Assembly: GCA_037042915.1 (NCBI GenBank)
Contig: CM073202.1
Location: 620,001 to 684,000, forward strand
DNA: 64,000 bases
Reading direction: 5' to 3'
Source: Auricularia sp. M13
Lineage: Eukaryota > Basidiomycota > Agaricomycetes > Auriculariales > Auriculariaceae
Shown: in pieces, positions 33,061 to 44,002 of the stretch
Layout: each line of letters opens with the position of its first letter
Numbering within the stretch: position 1 is the stretch's first letter
The notes under the pieces: generated by a model
Told to the model about the DNA's origin: nothing
Databases searched by the model: none
Seen by the model: only the letters and a program-made list of their open reading frames with translations
Translations under genes and position numbers: made by a program

Positions 33061-34457
33061 AGAATGCGCTCCGCTTCCATATTGCACCGCACCCTTAGAC
33101 GGCGGGTTCTGCGGGCCGAGGTTGAAATTCTGAACGACGAACGCAAAGATGATATCGAGAGTGCTCGAATCTGCCGACCTCCCAGGAAGAAAGGAAAAGG
33201 TGGCTCCTCAACGTATAGCGGTTCCGCTGCCCGCCGTGCGAGGAAGGACTCAGAGCGAGAGGAAGGGCCCAGAGCGCGAGGATGAGCGGCCCGCACCGGC
33301 CGCGCCGTGTGCGTCTTGTCAATTGACGACTCCGGACTCCATTCGCGAACGCATGCGGCCTCCCATACGCGCGTCTTTGTAGGCGCCGGTGACTACGCTG
33401 TAGGTACATACGCGCGTCCCGAGTCCCGACTAGCGACGTCGCACCTTCGCTCCGAGTCTGTTGGGTGACATGGACGTACTCTACTATAAACCTGCGACGC
33501 TGGGAGTGCCGCAACCCGTGCACATCCCAGCCACATACATACCGATCGTGCGTGTGCGAGCAATACCCTGTCCCCGCCACAGGGCTCTTGCCGGATGCTC
33601 GATGAACGCTCGGTGCCTGTGCTCCAAGTTTCAAGTCAGTATGTTTGGACGAGGCCTTGCTCTCTCCATAGTATCTGCCCTCTCAGAAACTGCCGCGTCG
33701 ACGGCCCATCTGCTTGGCGCACTCTGGGTGTCATAAATCAAGCTTTTTTTGTGCTGCTGTCCCACCGTGACGGCCTTGAGCGAGAATAGGCACGCACGAT
33801 CCTCATCAGCGCCTCAAGACTCAAATCGTCACCTCTTCCCACGCCACCGCCGCCGCGTTTGCACAATCTTATCAAGGGATCCACCTGCCTGACGCAAAGA
33901 CGCCGTCATCGTCGCATGGGCCAGCGTGCGCGGTGTTGGCGGATTGTGTGGGGTATCAGACCCCTATTGTAACTTACCGTAGTACGTATACGGTATTTCT
34001 GAACTGAGAAACCTGAACGCATAGAATATGGCCCGGCGGTGCACATGCAAGTGACGTCGTGTATTCTCAATGAACGCGTGAAGATCTGACGGCAGCAGCA
34101 AGTACAAATTCTGTCATCGATTGCTTGGCAGTACGTTCTCGTCAACGGGTTCCATGTTCACACAGTGCAAGATGCATTATCGAGCTTCGTTTCATTGCAT
34201 GGATTATACGCGTACACACGCAACGGGGTCATTTCGAGTCGTAGCCAAAAGTAAAAAGGGGATGAGGTGTACACGGCGGGCGGTAAGGTAGGGTAGCGGG
34301 CTATATACTGTGTCAACTTTTGGCGGAGTAGGCATGATGGGATGGGATGGGATGGGGTGAAAAGCGAAGAGCGATATTGATACAGCACGGCAGCTCAAAT
34401 GGGATGGGATGGGTGAATAGTCCACGAACGAACAGAGTCAACAACGCGCGCGGCTGA
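33061..34457. repeat. Gene-poor stretch with GATGG tandem repeats
   Basis: About 1.4 kb with only short unsupported frames. Tandem GATGG units occur at 34335-34357 and again at 34400-34413, just past the 3' end of the Sur7-like gene. Nothing else is recognised. Confidence 0.45.
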
Positions 34458-35097
34458 TTAGACCTTGGCAGTGCGGTTGCGGCGGTAGCGTCCGCACGCG
34501 CCGCAGAGGCCTGCGCACGAGCCGATGAGCAGCGCGACGAAGGCGCCGAGCACGAGCCAGTTGGCGTTGCCGTACGTCGCGTGGTTGCCGGTATGGCGGT
34601 TGATGCGGTTGCGCGCGATGCCCCAGAGGACCATATCGATGACCCAGACGACGGCGGTGACGAGCGTCGCGAGGGCGGCGCTGAGCGACATGAAGATGGT
34701 GCCGACGCGCGAGTACGCCGCGCCGCAGAGGCCGAAGACGACGGCGAGCCCGGCGAGGCCCGCGGCGACGGGGTGCAGGACGAGGACGAAGGTGAGGTTG
34801 TGGATGACGCTCGAGTTGAGCCGCGTGTCCTCGAAGCCGAGCAGCGACGCCGGGAAACGGTACCCGACGTGCGTCCCGCTGCCCGTGTGCCCGAACACGC
34901 CGAAGCGCAGCATCTCGCCGCTCGCCATCCGCACGTTCAGGAAGCTGATTTTCTCCCATGTCGGCGACGACACGCAGGCCTGCAGCGTAGGGAGCGGTTA
35001 GCGACCAGCCCTTAACATACTGTACAAGACTTACGAAGACGAGCAGCACACAGGCCGCAAAGCAGAAGAAAAGTCCCGGAAGAGCTGGAGAGGCCAT
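34458..35097 (-). CDS. Sur7/PalI-family four-TM membrane protein
   Basis: Two exons. Exon 1 from 35097 encodes MASPALPGLFFCFAACVLLV, a first transmembrane helix. A 57-nt intron (GTAAGT..CTGCAG) follows. Exon 2 begins ACVSSPTWEKISFLNV and has an extracellular loop with GEMLRFGVFGHTGSGTHVGY, then three more membrane helices (LVLHPVAAGLAGLAVVFGLC; LSAALATLVTAVVWVIDMVL; WLVLGAFVALLIGSCAGLCG) and a short basic tail ending NRTAKV with the stop at 34458-34460. This order and the loop's C/G-rich motif fit SUR7/PalI (pH-sensing or eisosome-type cortical proteins). It acts in the plasma membrane; the partner is unknown. Confidence 0.75.
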
Positions 35098-35930
35098 CGC
35101 AGATCGTAAACGGTGCTTTACTGGTGGAGGTGGAGGCGGGGAGCGGAGTGAGTTCGAGGCAGAGTGACGTCCGGCCCTTTATACACGTGCCCGTCATGCA
35201 TGACGTCAGGGGCCGCACCGGTACGTTTTGATCCCGAGACGCGAAAGTGAAACTGACGACACCACAGATGGCCCATTCTGCAATCAGACCCACAAAGAGC
35301 CAAGTATACCGCAGTACAGTACGTAGGTCGATGATGGACGGGCGAGGACTTTGTTCTGTCTAGGCACGCGTCGCCTAGGTCGTCGGCCTCGTGTGCGAAG
35401 ACGCAGTTCCCTTCTAGAACCCTCAGAAGCACTGCCCGTGTGGACCCGCGGGGTCGGATGAATGCGTGCAGTCGACTTGGCGCAGAACCGCTGAGGCTGT
35501 GGCTTGCCGCGGAGTGGCCGATTGCACTGCGCGCAGCAGTTCTCCGAGACCGTCTCTCCTTCACCACCTGTCTTGGCGAGGAATGTCTCGGTTACTAGTG
35601 CCGTGCGCAGCGACCTCGCCGCGAGGGACGGGGACAGCATCCGTGAGTCTAGGCTTTTCAACGTTAACGAAGTGGTCTGGTATACGACGGCCGTCGCGGT
35701 GTATCTTCACAGGCCGAGGAGTCGACAGCAAAAGCAGGCTCACGCGGGGACACACACTGGCACTGAGCGCTCGCAACCACGCAAGCCCGTAGGTACCGCT
35801 CGACGCCCGGCAGAAGTGGAACGTGGCCCGCCCAGCGCGCAGATTCGCAACGCCGTGCAAGGGGATACTGTGACTCTGAATGAGCGCCTCCGACGAGTCA
35901 TTGTTTCATTTGGCGCGGGGCAACTTGAAG
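35098..35930. other. Intergenic upstream of the Sur7-like gene
   Basis: About 830 bp. Several frames cross it on both strands, but none has recognisable domains or a consistent partner exon. It includes the Sur7-like promoter. Confidence 0.35.
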
Positions 35931-35959
35931 GACGAGATGAGATGAGCTTGTCCGTGTCG

Positions 35960-36130
35960 TCGGTCGAGCGCTCGCCGTCCAGCAGCTCCGGGGGCATGTG
36001 CCGACGGCAACACACGACGGCCCTTTCTTTGCAATTGTGCGTTTCGGACGCGCGCTTTCGTCCACACTGGCAGGAGCGCCCTCGCCTTCGGCGGCCGGTT
36101 TGGGCTGCAAATCCACGAATGTGAGTATGG
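35960..36130 (-). pseudogene. Diverged duplicate of the THG1 last exon
   Basis: On the minus strand this reads DLQPKPAAEGEGAP then PKRTIAKK, and in a shifted frame PPELLDGE, paralleling the true THG1 end ELQPRPAAVEGEATP, PKRAKKTV and RPELLE at 36420-36560. The nucleotide match is clearest at CTCGCCTTCG..GCGGC and TGGGCTGCAA. It sits just downstream of THG1 in the same orientation, so it is a partial tandem copy with a frameshift, not a second gene. Confidence 0.5.
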
Positions 36131-36419
36131 TGATAGAATTCAGAGGGATGGAGGTGTATTCTAGGGTGCGCAACGACTCGGACTCGGAGCTAGGCTGCGT
36201 GACGGGTGCCCTGCAGAATTTGAAGCTGAGCGAGCAAGGATGAATCAATGAACCCCCGTGCGCTCGTGGGCGGACGCGGAGGAGGCACAGACACCCTGTA
36301 ATGCGAGTTATTGCACCACCATCTTGCGGAGCGCGGCTGTACAGTGTAATTGGGACTGGCTTGATAGGGGCACAACTGGTGTGCTTATTATGTATTGGAT
36401 TCGAATACCGAAGGGATGG

Positions 36420-37437
36420 CTACTCGAGCAGCTCAGGCCGGTCGTCCCAGAACTTGCTCTCGATCACGTCCTCGTGCAGCACCACGACGGTCTTCTTCGC
36501 GCGTTTTGGCGGGTCGCCTTCGGGTGTGGCCTCGCCTTCGACCGCGGCGGGCCTGGGCTGCAATTCGCCAATGAGCAGGGGGTGTAAGAGTTGGGGAGTA
36601 TAAGGAATGTATGTACCACTTCGCGCACGAGCACGCTCCCCTTGCGGAAGCGCGCAGGCAGCGCGGCATAGTTGATGCCGAACTGCGAGAACAGCAGCTC
36701 GTTCTTGTCGCTCGACACCGTGCGCTTCAGTCGCGTCGGCGAACTCTGCGACAAGAAGGTCCAAACAAAGAACACTGCACACCTTGAGCCTCTCATGCGC
36801 CTCAGCGGTCCCCATCCCGCCCTTGAGCACCAGCGCCCAAAACGCCGTATTGTACAGATTGTTGATGTGCGTGTCGGCCTGGCGCCACGCGAAATAGTCG
36901 CGCACGTGCTGCGCCGCGGGGTACACCGTGATGCGCCCGTCGAAGCAGGGTGCGTATTGTAGCGGCGTGTCGGGGAAGAAGGCGGGCCAGCGCAGGACGT
37001 AGACCGAGGTGAAGTACGAGACGAGCGTGCTCAGGATCTTGCTTTGCGTCGCCGCGCGCGTCAGTGATACGATAATTGCGTTCCAACTGAGCGCACCTCT
37101 GTCGCCGGTTGTACAGCGTACACGATTTCCTCAACAGGAAACTACCCATCGTTGAGATATGATATCGTAGACAGACGCAGACACCAACGACACACACGCA
37201 CCTGAACTCATCGCTCTCCCCAAACGCCAACACCACATCCGTGAACTCCTGCATGACCGCGCTCGCGGCAGCGTCCATCAGCTTCAACGCGCGCTCGTCG
37301 TTGGGCTTCTCAAAATGGTGGGCAGCGGAGAAGCGGTGGAACGCGTGCCCGTCGAGGCGCAGGACGAGGTGCGTGTCGGGCAGCAGCGCATCGGGCAGCT
37401 CGAACGTGCGCACGTAGGCGAAGCGCGTGCCGGCCAT
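36420..37437 (-). CDS. THG1: tRNA-His guanylyltransferase
   Basis: Adds the 5' G(-1) to tRNA-His by a reverse 3'-5' polymerisation needed for histidyl-tRNA charging. From 37437 the protein reads MAGTRFAYVRTFELPDALLP and LVLRLDGHAFHRF (metal-binding Asp of the palm domain), then NDERALKLMDAAASAVMQEF and LAFGESDEF (second metal site). After an intron come SFLLRKSCTLYNRR, then LVSYFTSVYVLRWPAFFP, and CFDGRITVYP with WRQADTHINNLYNTAFWALV. The next exons carry SSDKNELLFSQFGINYA and LPARFRKGSVLVRE; the last has a low-complexity linker and KFWDDRPELLE with the stop at 36420-36422. An in-frame upstream ATG at 37500 would add about 21 residues (MRFLPTRHRRPLSVSLRTYS), which look like a mitochondrial presequence. 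Length fits the family. Confidence 0.85.
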
Positions 37438-37500
37438 CGCGCTGTATGTGCGCAGGGAGACGGACAAGGGTCGACGGTGGCGCGTCGGGAGAAAGCGCAT

Positions 37501-38529
37501 CGCCGTTATCGCCGATCGTGAGTCCGCGGGGCCAAACTCCGAGTCTTGCTGCCACTGCGGCTCGGACACTTTGCCCTCGTCCCGAGCCCTCGCAACCTTA
37601 GACTCGTCGGAGCGCGTCCATATTGTAAACCATTGCACTCTTTGGCATGTGCGCCATTCGTCGCAGTGCCACTCTTTTCTACTTCTACTTTGAACTTCAC
37701 CATGGACCAGCCGACGAGGCGCTCCGGCTAGCTCTACCGTGACTCTGCACTACGTTCAACCCGCATTATAACGGCGCTCCCTGGTCCCTAATTTCAGGGT
37801 TTGGCACGACACAAAGGGATATAGTCATGTTAAGTACCCCTAAGCTGGCCATCCTGCTAGCAAAGTGATTCAAGCCCCAGTCTGGCTTGCATTGATCCGC
37901 CTCTGAGATATTAAAAAACTTCAGCCTACCACAGGATGCAGCAACTCATTCGTCCGGTCATGTTTCGGTAAATTTCCATCGAATCTCCAAAGCTAAAGCT
38001 GGTTGCTCAATGCATCCCTGAAGGCTTGAAATTGTGCTCGATGCCGCACCACTCTTGATAGTCTCCCTGGCCACATACAGGCCTACCAAGGGGTACCAGA
38101 ACGTTCGCTATGGATGGCTGACTCCCAGCATCATGATGTTAGACAGTTGCAGCTTGTAACCCCAGATAGTCGTCCTTCTCATCCAACAAACGCGAGTCTC
38201 CGACCCAGACTCTCACAGCATACTGTGTCCTATTATGTCCAACCTGACTATAATTCGTTTTACACGTGGCTCTGGGAGATCCCGGACATGATGGTATCAA
38301 GCCATGTAAGACTTGAAATCCATTCCCACCAACGAGGCAATTTTCCTGAGACAATTCATGTCCTCACTACAGCCCTGTCCTCGTGAGCAAGATATACCTA
38401 ACCCGGGCCCGAACAACGAAATAAGCACGAATTGGAACTCAGCTGAATTCTTCCGTTTTCATTCGTTCCGAGCTCTCTGCTGGCGCTCAGCGGGCCGTTT
38501 GCTTAGTTGCGCGTTCCACGTCGACCGCC
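37501..38529. other. Intergenic between THG1 and ERV41
   Basis: About 1 kb shared by two divergent promoters. No gene, RNA or repeat could be supported. Confidence 0.4.
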
Positions 38530-40292
38530 ATGGCCTCCCCGAGCGGCGAGTCTGAGCTTCTGCAGAAGCTGGACGCCATAGCGCCTTTGAAGCAGTTCGA
38601 CGCATTCCCCAAAGTCCCGGCCTCGTATAAATCGCGGCGCGGCGAGGGCGGGCTGCTCACGCTCTTTGCGTGCCTGCTCAGCGTCGTGCTCGTGCTCAAC
38701 GACATTGCCGAGTATATGTGGGGCTGGCCGGACCACGAGTTCAGCGTCGACAAGAGCAGACAGAGTTATATGCCTATCAACGTCGACTTGGTTGTCAATA
38801 TGCCGTGCCATTGTGAGTATCCATATTGTTTCAGTTCAGGGTTTACTGACTATCCGAAGACTTGTCTGTGGATATCCGGGACGCCGTGGGCGACAGACTG
38901 CACCTCAGCGACAATGTCAAGCGGGAAGGCGTGAGTGGGCCGGGCTCGCTCAGCGCCGACGTGGCACTAACGTGGCGCGCCGCAGACCGTCTGGGACGTC
39001 GGCCAGGCTACTCGCATGGCGTATGTCGTCCTCTGGAACCGCGAGCCGCAGCTGAACGTTGCTGCAGGAATTACTCGGCCACGATCCAGTCGGCGACGGA
39101 GGTCGTGCGGCAGGCGCGCAAGTCGCGCGGCCTGTTCTCCATCTTCTCGCGCAACAAGAAGCCGCAGTTTAAGCCGACGTACAACCACCCGACCATGGGC
39201 AAGGCCGTCGGGAGCGCGTGTCGCGTCTTCGGGAGCATGTTTGTCAAGAAGGTCACCGCGAACCTGCACATTACGACTGCCGGCCACGGATATTCCTCCC
39301 ATGCCCACACCGACCACTCCAGTCAGTTACTGAAACTTCAAAGCTGAATATTCTGACATGTCGCAGTGATGAACCTCTCGCACATCATCTCCGAGTTTTC
39401 CTTTGGGCCCTTCATGCCCGACATCTCGCAGCCGCTGGACAACCTGTTCGAAGTGGCCAAGGAGCCCTTCACAGCGTACCAGTACTTCCTCACGGTCGTC
39501 CCGACAACCTACATCGCGCCGCGCTCGTACCCGATGCGCACGAACCAGTACTCAGTCACGAACTACAAGCGCACGTTCGAGCACGGCCGCGCGACGCCGG
39601 GCATCTTCTTCAAGTTCGACATCGACCCGATGCAGCTCACCGTCGTCCAGCGCACGACGACCTTCACGCAGCTCATCATCCGCATCGTCGGCGTCGTCGG
39701 CGGCGTGTGGGTCTGCATGGGCTGGGCGGTCAAGATCGGCTACCGCGCGGTCGAGACGGTCGTCGGGCCTTCGGACGACGGCGAGGTCATCGCCGAGAGC
39801 TCCAGCGTCGCGCGCAAGCGCTGGGTCGGCGGCGAGCTGCGCGCCCGCCCCGGCGCGCGCGCCTTGACGGGCGGCGGATCGCCGTACGCCTCGTACGCGG
39901 GGACGCCGACGAGCGCGGGCTTCGCGCCGCCGGGGACGCCGGGCACCGCGCAGTACGCGCGCGTGCCGCTCCCGCCGAGCGCAGGCTACGCGTCGCCCGG
40001 CTTCCCGCAGAGCGCGTCGTATGCCTCGCCCGGGTTCCCGCACAGCGCGCCGCCGCCTCCGAGCGCGGGGTACAACCGCAGCGCGTTCCCGCCGTCGCCG
40101 CTGCCCGGCCAGTCGGCCTTCCCGCCGTCGCCCGGCCCCGCGGCCGGCGGCTTCCCGCGGAGCCCGGGGCCGGCGCAGGGGCTGGGCTTCGCGCAGCACC
40201 AGGTGCGCGCGAGCAGCGGCCTGCGCGTGAGCAGCAGCAGCAGCGGCGAGGAGCTCGTCGCGCCGCCGGAGAAAAAGGAGAAGGTCGATTGA
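38530..40292 (+). CDS. ERV41: ERGIC2/Erv41-like COPII vesicle protein
   Basis: Starts at 38530, with FDAFPKVPASYKSRRGEGG ahead of the first membrane helix (LLTLFACLLSVVLVLNDIAE). Then YMWGWPDHEFSVDKSRQSYM and INVDLVVNMPC lead, after an intron, to LSVDIRDAVGDRLHLSDNVK. The large lumenal part contains GSACRVFGSMFVKKVTANLH, then HIISEFSFG and a YQYFLTVVPTTYI segment. The second helix is FTQLIIRIVGVVGGVWVCMG. These match Erv41 rather than Erv46. Family knowledge: Erv41 and Erv46 form a retrograde receptor cycling between ER and Golgi. The cytosolic tail is unusually long (about 160 residues) and rich in Gly/Ser/Pro/Ala with imperfect YASPGFP-type repeats, and it ends in a lysine-rich EKKEKVD. Four or five introns are seen. 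Confidence 0.8.
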
Positions 40293-41686
40293 GGCGGCGG
40301 CGCTTGGCGTCATCCATGTGTGGAATTTACTTATCGACAGTCTCGGTCTCGTTGCAATCCTGATTCCGTTATCCATACTAACCGAGTACAGCTCGGCGCG
40401 AGCAACCTTCTACGTTCAAGTCGTACCGACGATGAACTCATTTCGCAATCCTAGAGATGGAAAAGATGGGTTAGCAAACCGTCTGTCGCCAGTGTCGCTT
40501 TCGTTGCCCTTTTTACCCGCTCCGGGACTGGTGCCCTCACTACTGCGCACGTCGACAAGAAGAACGGACAGATTACCTGACAGCGAGTTTCAATGAATAT
40601 TATTATGACTCCTAATTCTGAATCAGCTGCGCTGTCGCCGGGCGACTCCCCCCAAGCTCAGGTCACTGTAATAAGCACTTCTGAGCATCCCATACTCATG
40701 GTTGGCCGCAGCTGCGCAGTTGACGGTTGGGGGTCCTCGGCTGCCTGTCCTCATGGACCATACTGAGACTGCATGCCCGCCTGCTCGTTTCCTTTCCTTT
40801 CAGTGGCTTCGGGACGCGGATCAGCACTGCCCGATTTGGCATATCACAAGTTGCGAATCGTTGCCCTTTCCGACTTTGTCATTCTATCATACATGTAGCT
40901 CGCTGTGCTCTCAAGTTTCTACCAGGTCCCAGTCATTGATTCGCTCATGACTTCGGCTTGCTTATGTCGATATGTTGTGTCATCACTCCGACGCTGCGGG
41001 ACAATCTCGATTTAGAAGGTTACCGGTGAGCGCAACATTCCCCAGATGGAAAAAGGACGGAAGTCATGGGCCTGTAACTTGAAACCCTTCTTCTTGACTC
41101 CATAATCAACCTGATTTGCGCAGCAGGATCGCCTTCCACGAACTATTTGGCTGCAGAGGTACATAATTTGCCGTGCTCGTCACTCTCCCTCCGGCCCCGC
41201 TCTTCTTGTCTCTCAGCATGGCCAGCACAATCCCACAGCCTGAGTCGACAAAGCAAGTTCGTTTGCCATCCTTTTCGGAAGCCTTCCCTGGTACCCTCTC
41301 TTTGTAGTATCCTAGCGCGGCATTCACTTATCGTACCTCGCCGTCCTGTGCACTGGCAGGATATTCTGGCTACGCCGGGTATGCCGGATACTTAGGATTC
41401 AGGGCGGAGCTGGATCCTCCGCGCTCTCAGGTTGCGGTTGATGGCCCAGCTTGGTCAGAGACTCCAGCCGCAGACACGAGAGGATGGAGTCCCCCTCATT
41501 CGGACGGTGAATGTAGCAACCCCGGAAGTGGGCCAATAGTGCGTTACACTGTAGCTTTCCATCATCCTGGTGTTGAAAGTCTTTCCGTCGCCGTAGAGTC
41601 CCGATTTTTCTCGCCATCAGTCGCTAGCGCACATTCCCCTTGGCGGGTCACTTCCCAAGCTACGCGGCGAGCTTTCCGGCGGGCCC
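40293..41686. other. Intergenic
   Basis: About 1.4 kb with short unsupported frames only. No repeats or RNA genes are recognised. Confidence 0.4.
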
Positions 41687-42414
41687 GTGTCTCTTGAACT
41701 AGCGACACGTGCGCCGTCTCCATCGACGCTCAGGAATTCCCTAACAACGGATGCGGCAGCTGCGCAGTCCTTCATCATCCTGCGTCCCCAGAGCCACAAT
41801 GGCTCACTCGAAATCGCGGCGCTCTCGGATGAGTCTCTGAGCCAGGCCCTCAATTACCTGAGACGTCCCTATCTTGACCTGCGGTTTAAAAAATGGCATT
41901 ATCCCAACAGGAGGACGAACATGGAGCGCGATGGCGCTGCGGAGCTGTCAGATACGGAGGTGCGCAGATGCTGCTCTATCTCGTTGATATTCGCCGACGC
42001 GGAACACATTATGCAGGTCCTGCGGCGGCAGCACTGGAAGGAGGCTTTCACGCAGAGCCACCGTAAGCCAGAACAAAGTCTTACACTGGGCCGCTGTTCT
42101 CATACCATCCCACAGCATACGCCTGCAAGGTGAAGGGGTGCGACCGCAGATATACTTCCTGTATGCCGTTCTCGTTCTTCATCCTCCCACTCGTCACTCA
42201 TTCTCGCGTGCCAGCCTCAAACCTTCGTCGCCACCTCCGCCTCATCCACCTGCGACATCAGCGAATTGCCATTGAGACAAACTCCAGTGGCAGCCAGCTC
42301 CAGGTTACAACCGTCCCAAACGCCGACAGCGCATTCCCGCTGGGACGAACGAGGACGCTCCGTCAGTCCGACGTACGCACCGGAACTGCTCACAAGGACA
42401 GTACTAGATTGTAG
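41687..42414 (+). CDS. C2H2 zinc-finger protein
   Basis: From the ATG at 41687, exon 1 encodes a non-conserved N-terminus ending EAFTQSH. A 51-nt intron joins it to PYACKVKGCDRRYTS, and a second intron (GTATGC..GTGCCAG) to SNLRRHLRLIH. Together they form one C2H2 finger of the type C-x4-C-x12-H-x4-H. The remainder is Ser/Thr/Arg-rich and ends RTGTAHKDSTRL with TAG. A single finger near the C-terminus suggests a small DNA-binding regulator; the target is unknown. The N-terminal exon has no family I recognise, so the start is the least certain part. Confidence 0.55.
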
Positions 42415-42723
42415 ATGATTGTTCCCTTTGTCGATGCTCTTTACTTCTTCGGGAGTATGCAGTATCGATAAATGAGAAACAAAGTCGTCGCGTACTTGGT
42501 CACTGCACAGGGAGACGTGTCTGCCAGACAGTGATTCAACAGATCCAGAGAGTAAATCTTTGTAACCATGGTGTGTAGATGTCGCCCATGGGTCAAAACG
42601 ACCTGTGTAGAGATGCGCTCTATTGTCATCAGTGTTGTCATTGTATCAAGAAAATGAACGGGAAAAATAGTGACACATGTTATGCCCCAGTCGCAAAGCG
42701 AAGCGAAAAATAATGCAACGAAG

Positions 42724-43878
42724 TCATTTCGCGGGCGACCAGACCTGCCGCGCCTCCGTCCAAATGTCCTTACCTTGCCATCCATCGGCAGCAGCGCATA
42801 TCGCCTCGGCCCTCCATGACGGCACGGCCCTTGTGTCGCGCCACGCCAACACACGCGCATCCTGGAGTTTGACTGACATCAGGCATACAGCGGGCCAATG
42901 CGGCAGCCAGTCGCCGGCGACACGCAACGCGACGGCCTGTATACGAGGATGCATCAGCGCCGCACGCAGGGCACTTTCGAGCGCCTCCAGGTCGAGCCCG
43001 TCGGACATGCTGTCATCCGGGTCGGGCTCGTCGGACAAGCTGTCGTCCGTCTCGGGCTGATCAATATGACTGACCCAAGTCTGGTAGTCGCCCTGGTCGT
43101 CGTAAAACTTGCTAACGTCCGACACGTCAAAGCCCAGATGCGTCAGGACGGGCATCGCGGCAAGGATGCGCTCAATGTGCGCAGGTGTGAGAAATGCGGC
43201 GTCCTCGTCAGCTCGGGGGAAGTATCCGACGAGGTGAGTGACGGACATCAGCGTCGCAGCGGGCACGATCTCCGTGAGTCTCGCGAGCCAACCATAGCGT
43301 AAGAACAGCGCACATGGATGAAAGTGCGGGGAAAGCGACAAATTTTGGATGACAGGCAGTGGTGCATCGACTGAGGTCACCCCGTAGAGAAGGCGCTGGA
43401 TACGCTCGCTCTCCCAGGCGTCGAACATATCGTTGGAGAGCAGGCGTCGCGCAGCAAGGAAAATGTGGCTGCAAGAGTCGTCGCGCGCGAGCATTGCGAG
43501 CATTCGGGAATTTGTTTCTGTCACAACAAGGTTGTGATAGAGTACATCGTGGACGAGGCGATAGACAAAGCGAGAGACAAGGGCCAGTTGGACCACCCAA
43601 TCTCTATCCACATACACAAATCTGCATGCAGCAGAGTAGAGTATTTTCCAAACGAGTTCGGACGGCAGCTTTTCAACCAATCGTTCCAGCATCCTGCGAG
43701 CGGTTGAAGATCCTAGATAGCCCCAGTGAAAGGTCGGATGCGCTGGCTCACGGCCTCCAAATATCCTGGCTAAAAATTTCAAAGTGTAAGACAGGGGGGT
43801 TCCTATCAGCAAGCGTGATGGGTCGCGCAGCGGGTGGAAGGCTTCGAGGAGCAAGAGCAGGTAGGTAGCAAGTGGCAC
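42724..43878 (-). CDS. F-box-like protein
   Basis: Uninterrupted frame of 384 residues. An F-box-like motif lies at about residues 68-115: EKLPSELVWKILYSAACRFV, then WVVQLALVSRFVYRLVHDVL and YHNLVV. A possible alternative start is the Met at 43692, just before it, since the first 62 residues look unconserved. After it come helical and LRR-like parts (FLRYGWLARLTEIVP, HIERILAAMPVLTHLGFDVS), an acidic stretch (ETDDSLSDEPDPDDSMSD), and a C-terminus with VKLQDARVLAWRDTRAVPSW. It resembles agaricomycete F-box proteins of about 400 residues with leucine-rich helices. It lies divergent from the CK2-beta gene. Targets are unknown. Confidence 0.65.
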   Translation of the reverse strand: MPLATYLLLLLEAFHPLRDPSRLLIGTPLSYTLKFLARIFGGREPAHPTFHWGYLGSSTARRMLERLVEKLPSELVWKILYSAACRFVYVDRDWVVQLALVSRFVYRLVHDVLYHNLVVTETNSRMLAMLARDDSCSHIFLAARRLLSNDMFDAWESERIQRLLYGVTSVDAPLPVIQNLSLSPHFHPCALFLRYGWLARLTEIVPAATLMSVTHLVGYFPRADEDAAFLTPAHIERILAAMPVLTHLGFDVSDVSKFYDDQGDYQTWVSHIDQPETDDSLSDEPDPDDSMSDGLDLEALESALRAALMHPRIQAVALRVAGDWLPHWPAVCLMSVKLQDARVLAWRDTRAVPSWRAEAICAAADGWQGKDIWTEARQVWSPAK

Positions 43879-44002
43879 CCGGGTCGCTCGGCATTGGCCG
43901 ATCCGGGCTCTCCTCTTTGCCTCGCGTTGACCGGCAGACCGGACGCTATAGCAGCAGAAGAGTAGGCAACTCTGCCTGTCGACCCCGATTACCTACCTTA
44001 CG

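Noticed and set aside
35504-36124. 206-residue plus-strand frame
   Set aside because: No domain, Ser/Arg-rich, overlaps the THG1 exon relic on the other strand.
39552-40376. 274-residue minus-strand frame
   Set aside because: Antisense shadow of the ERV41 exon with an extreme Arg/Ala content.
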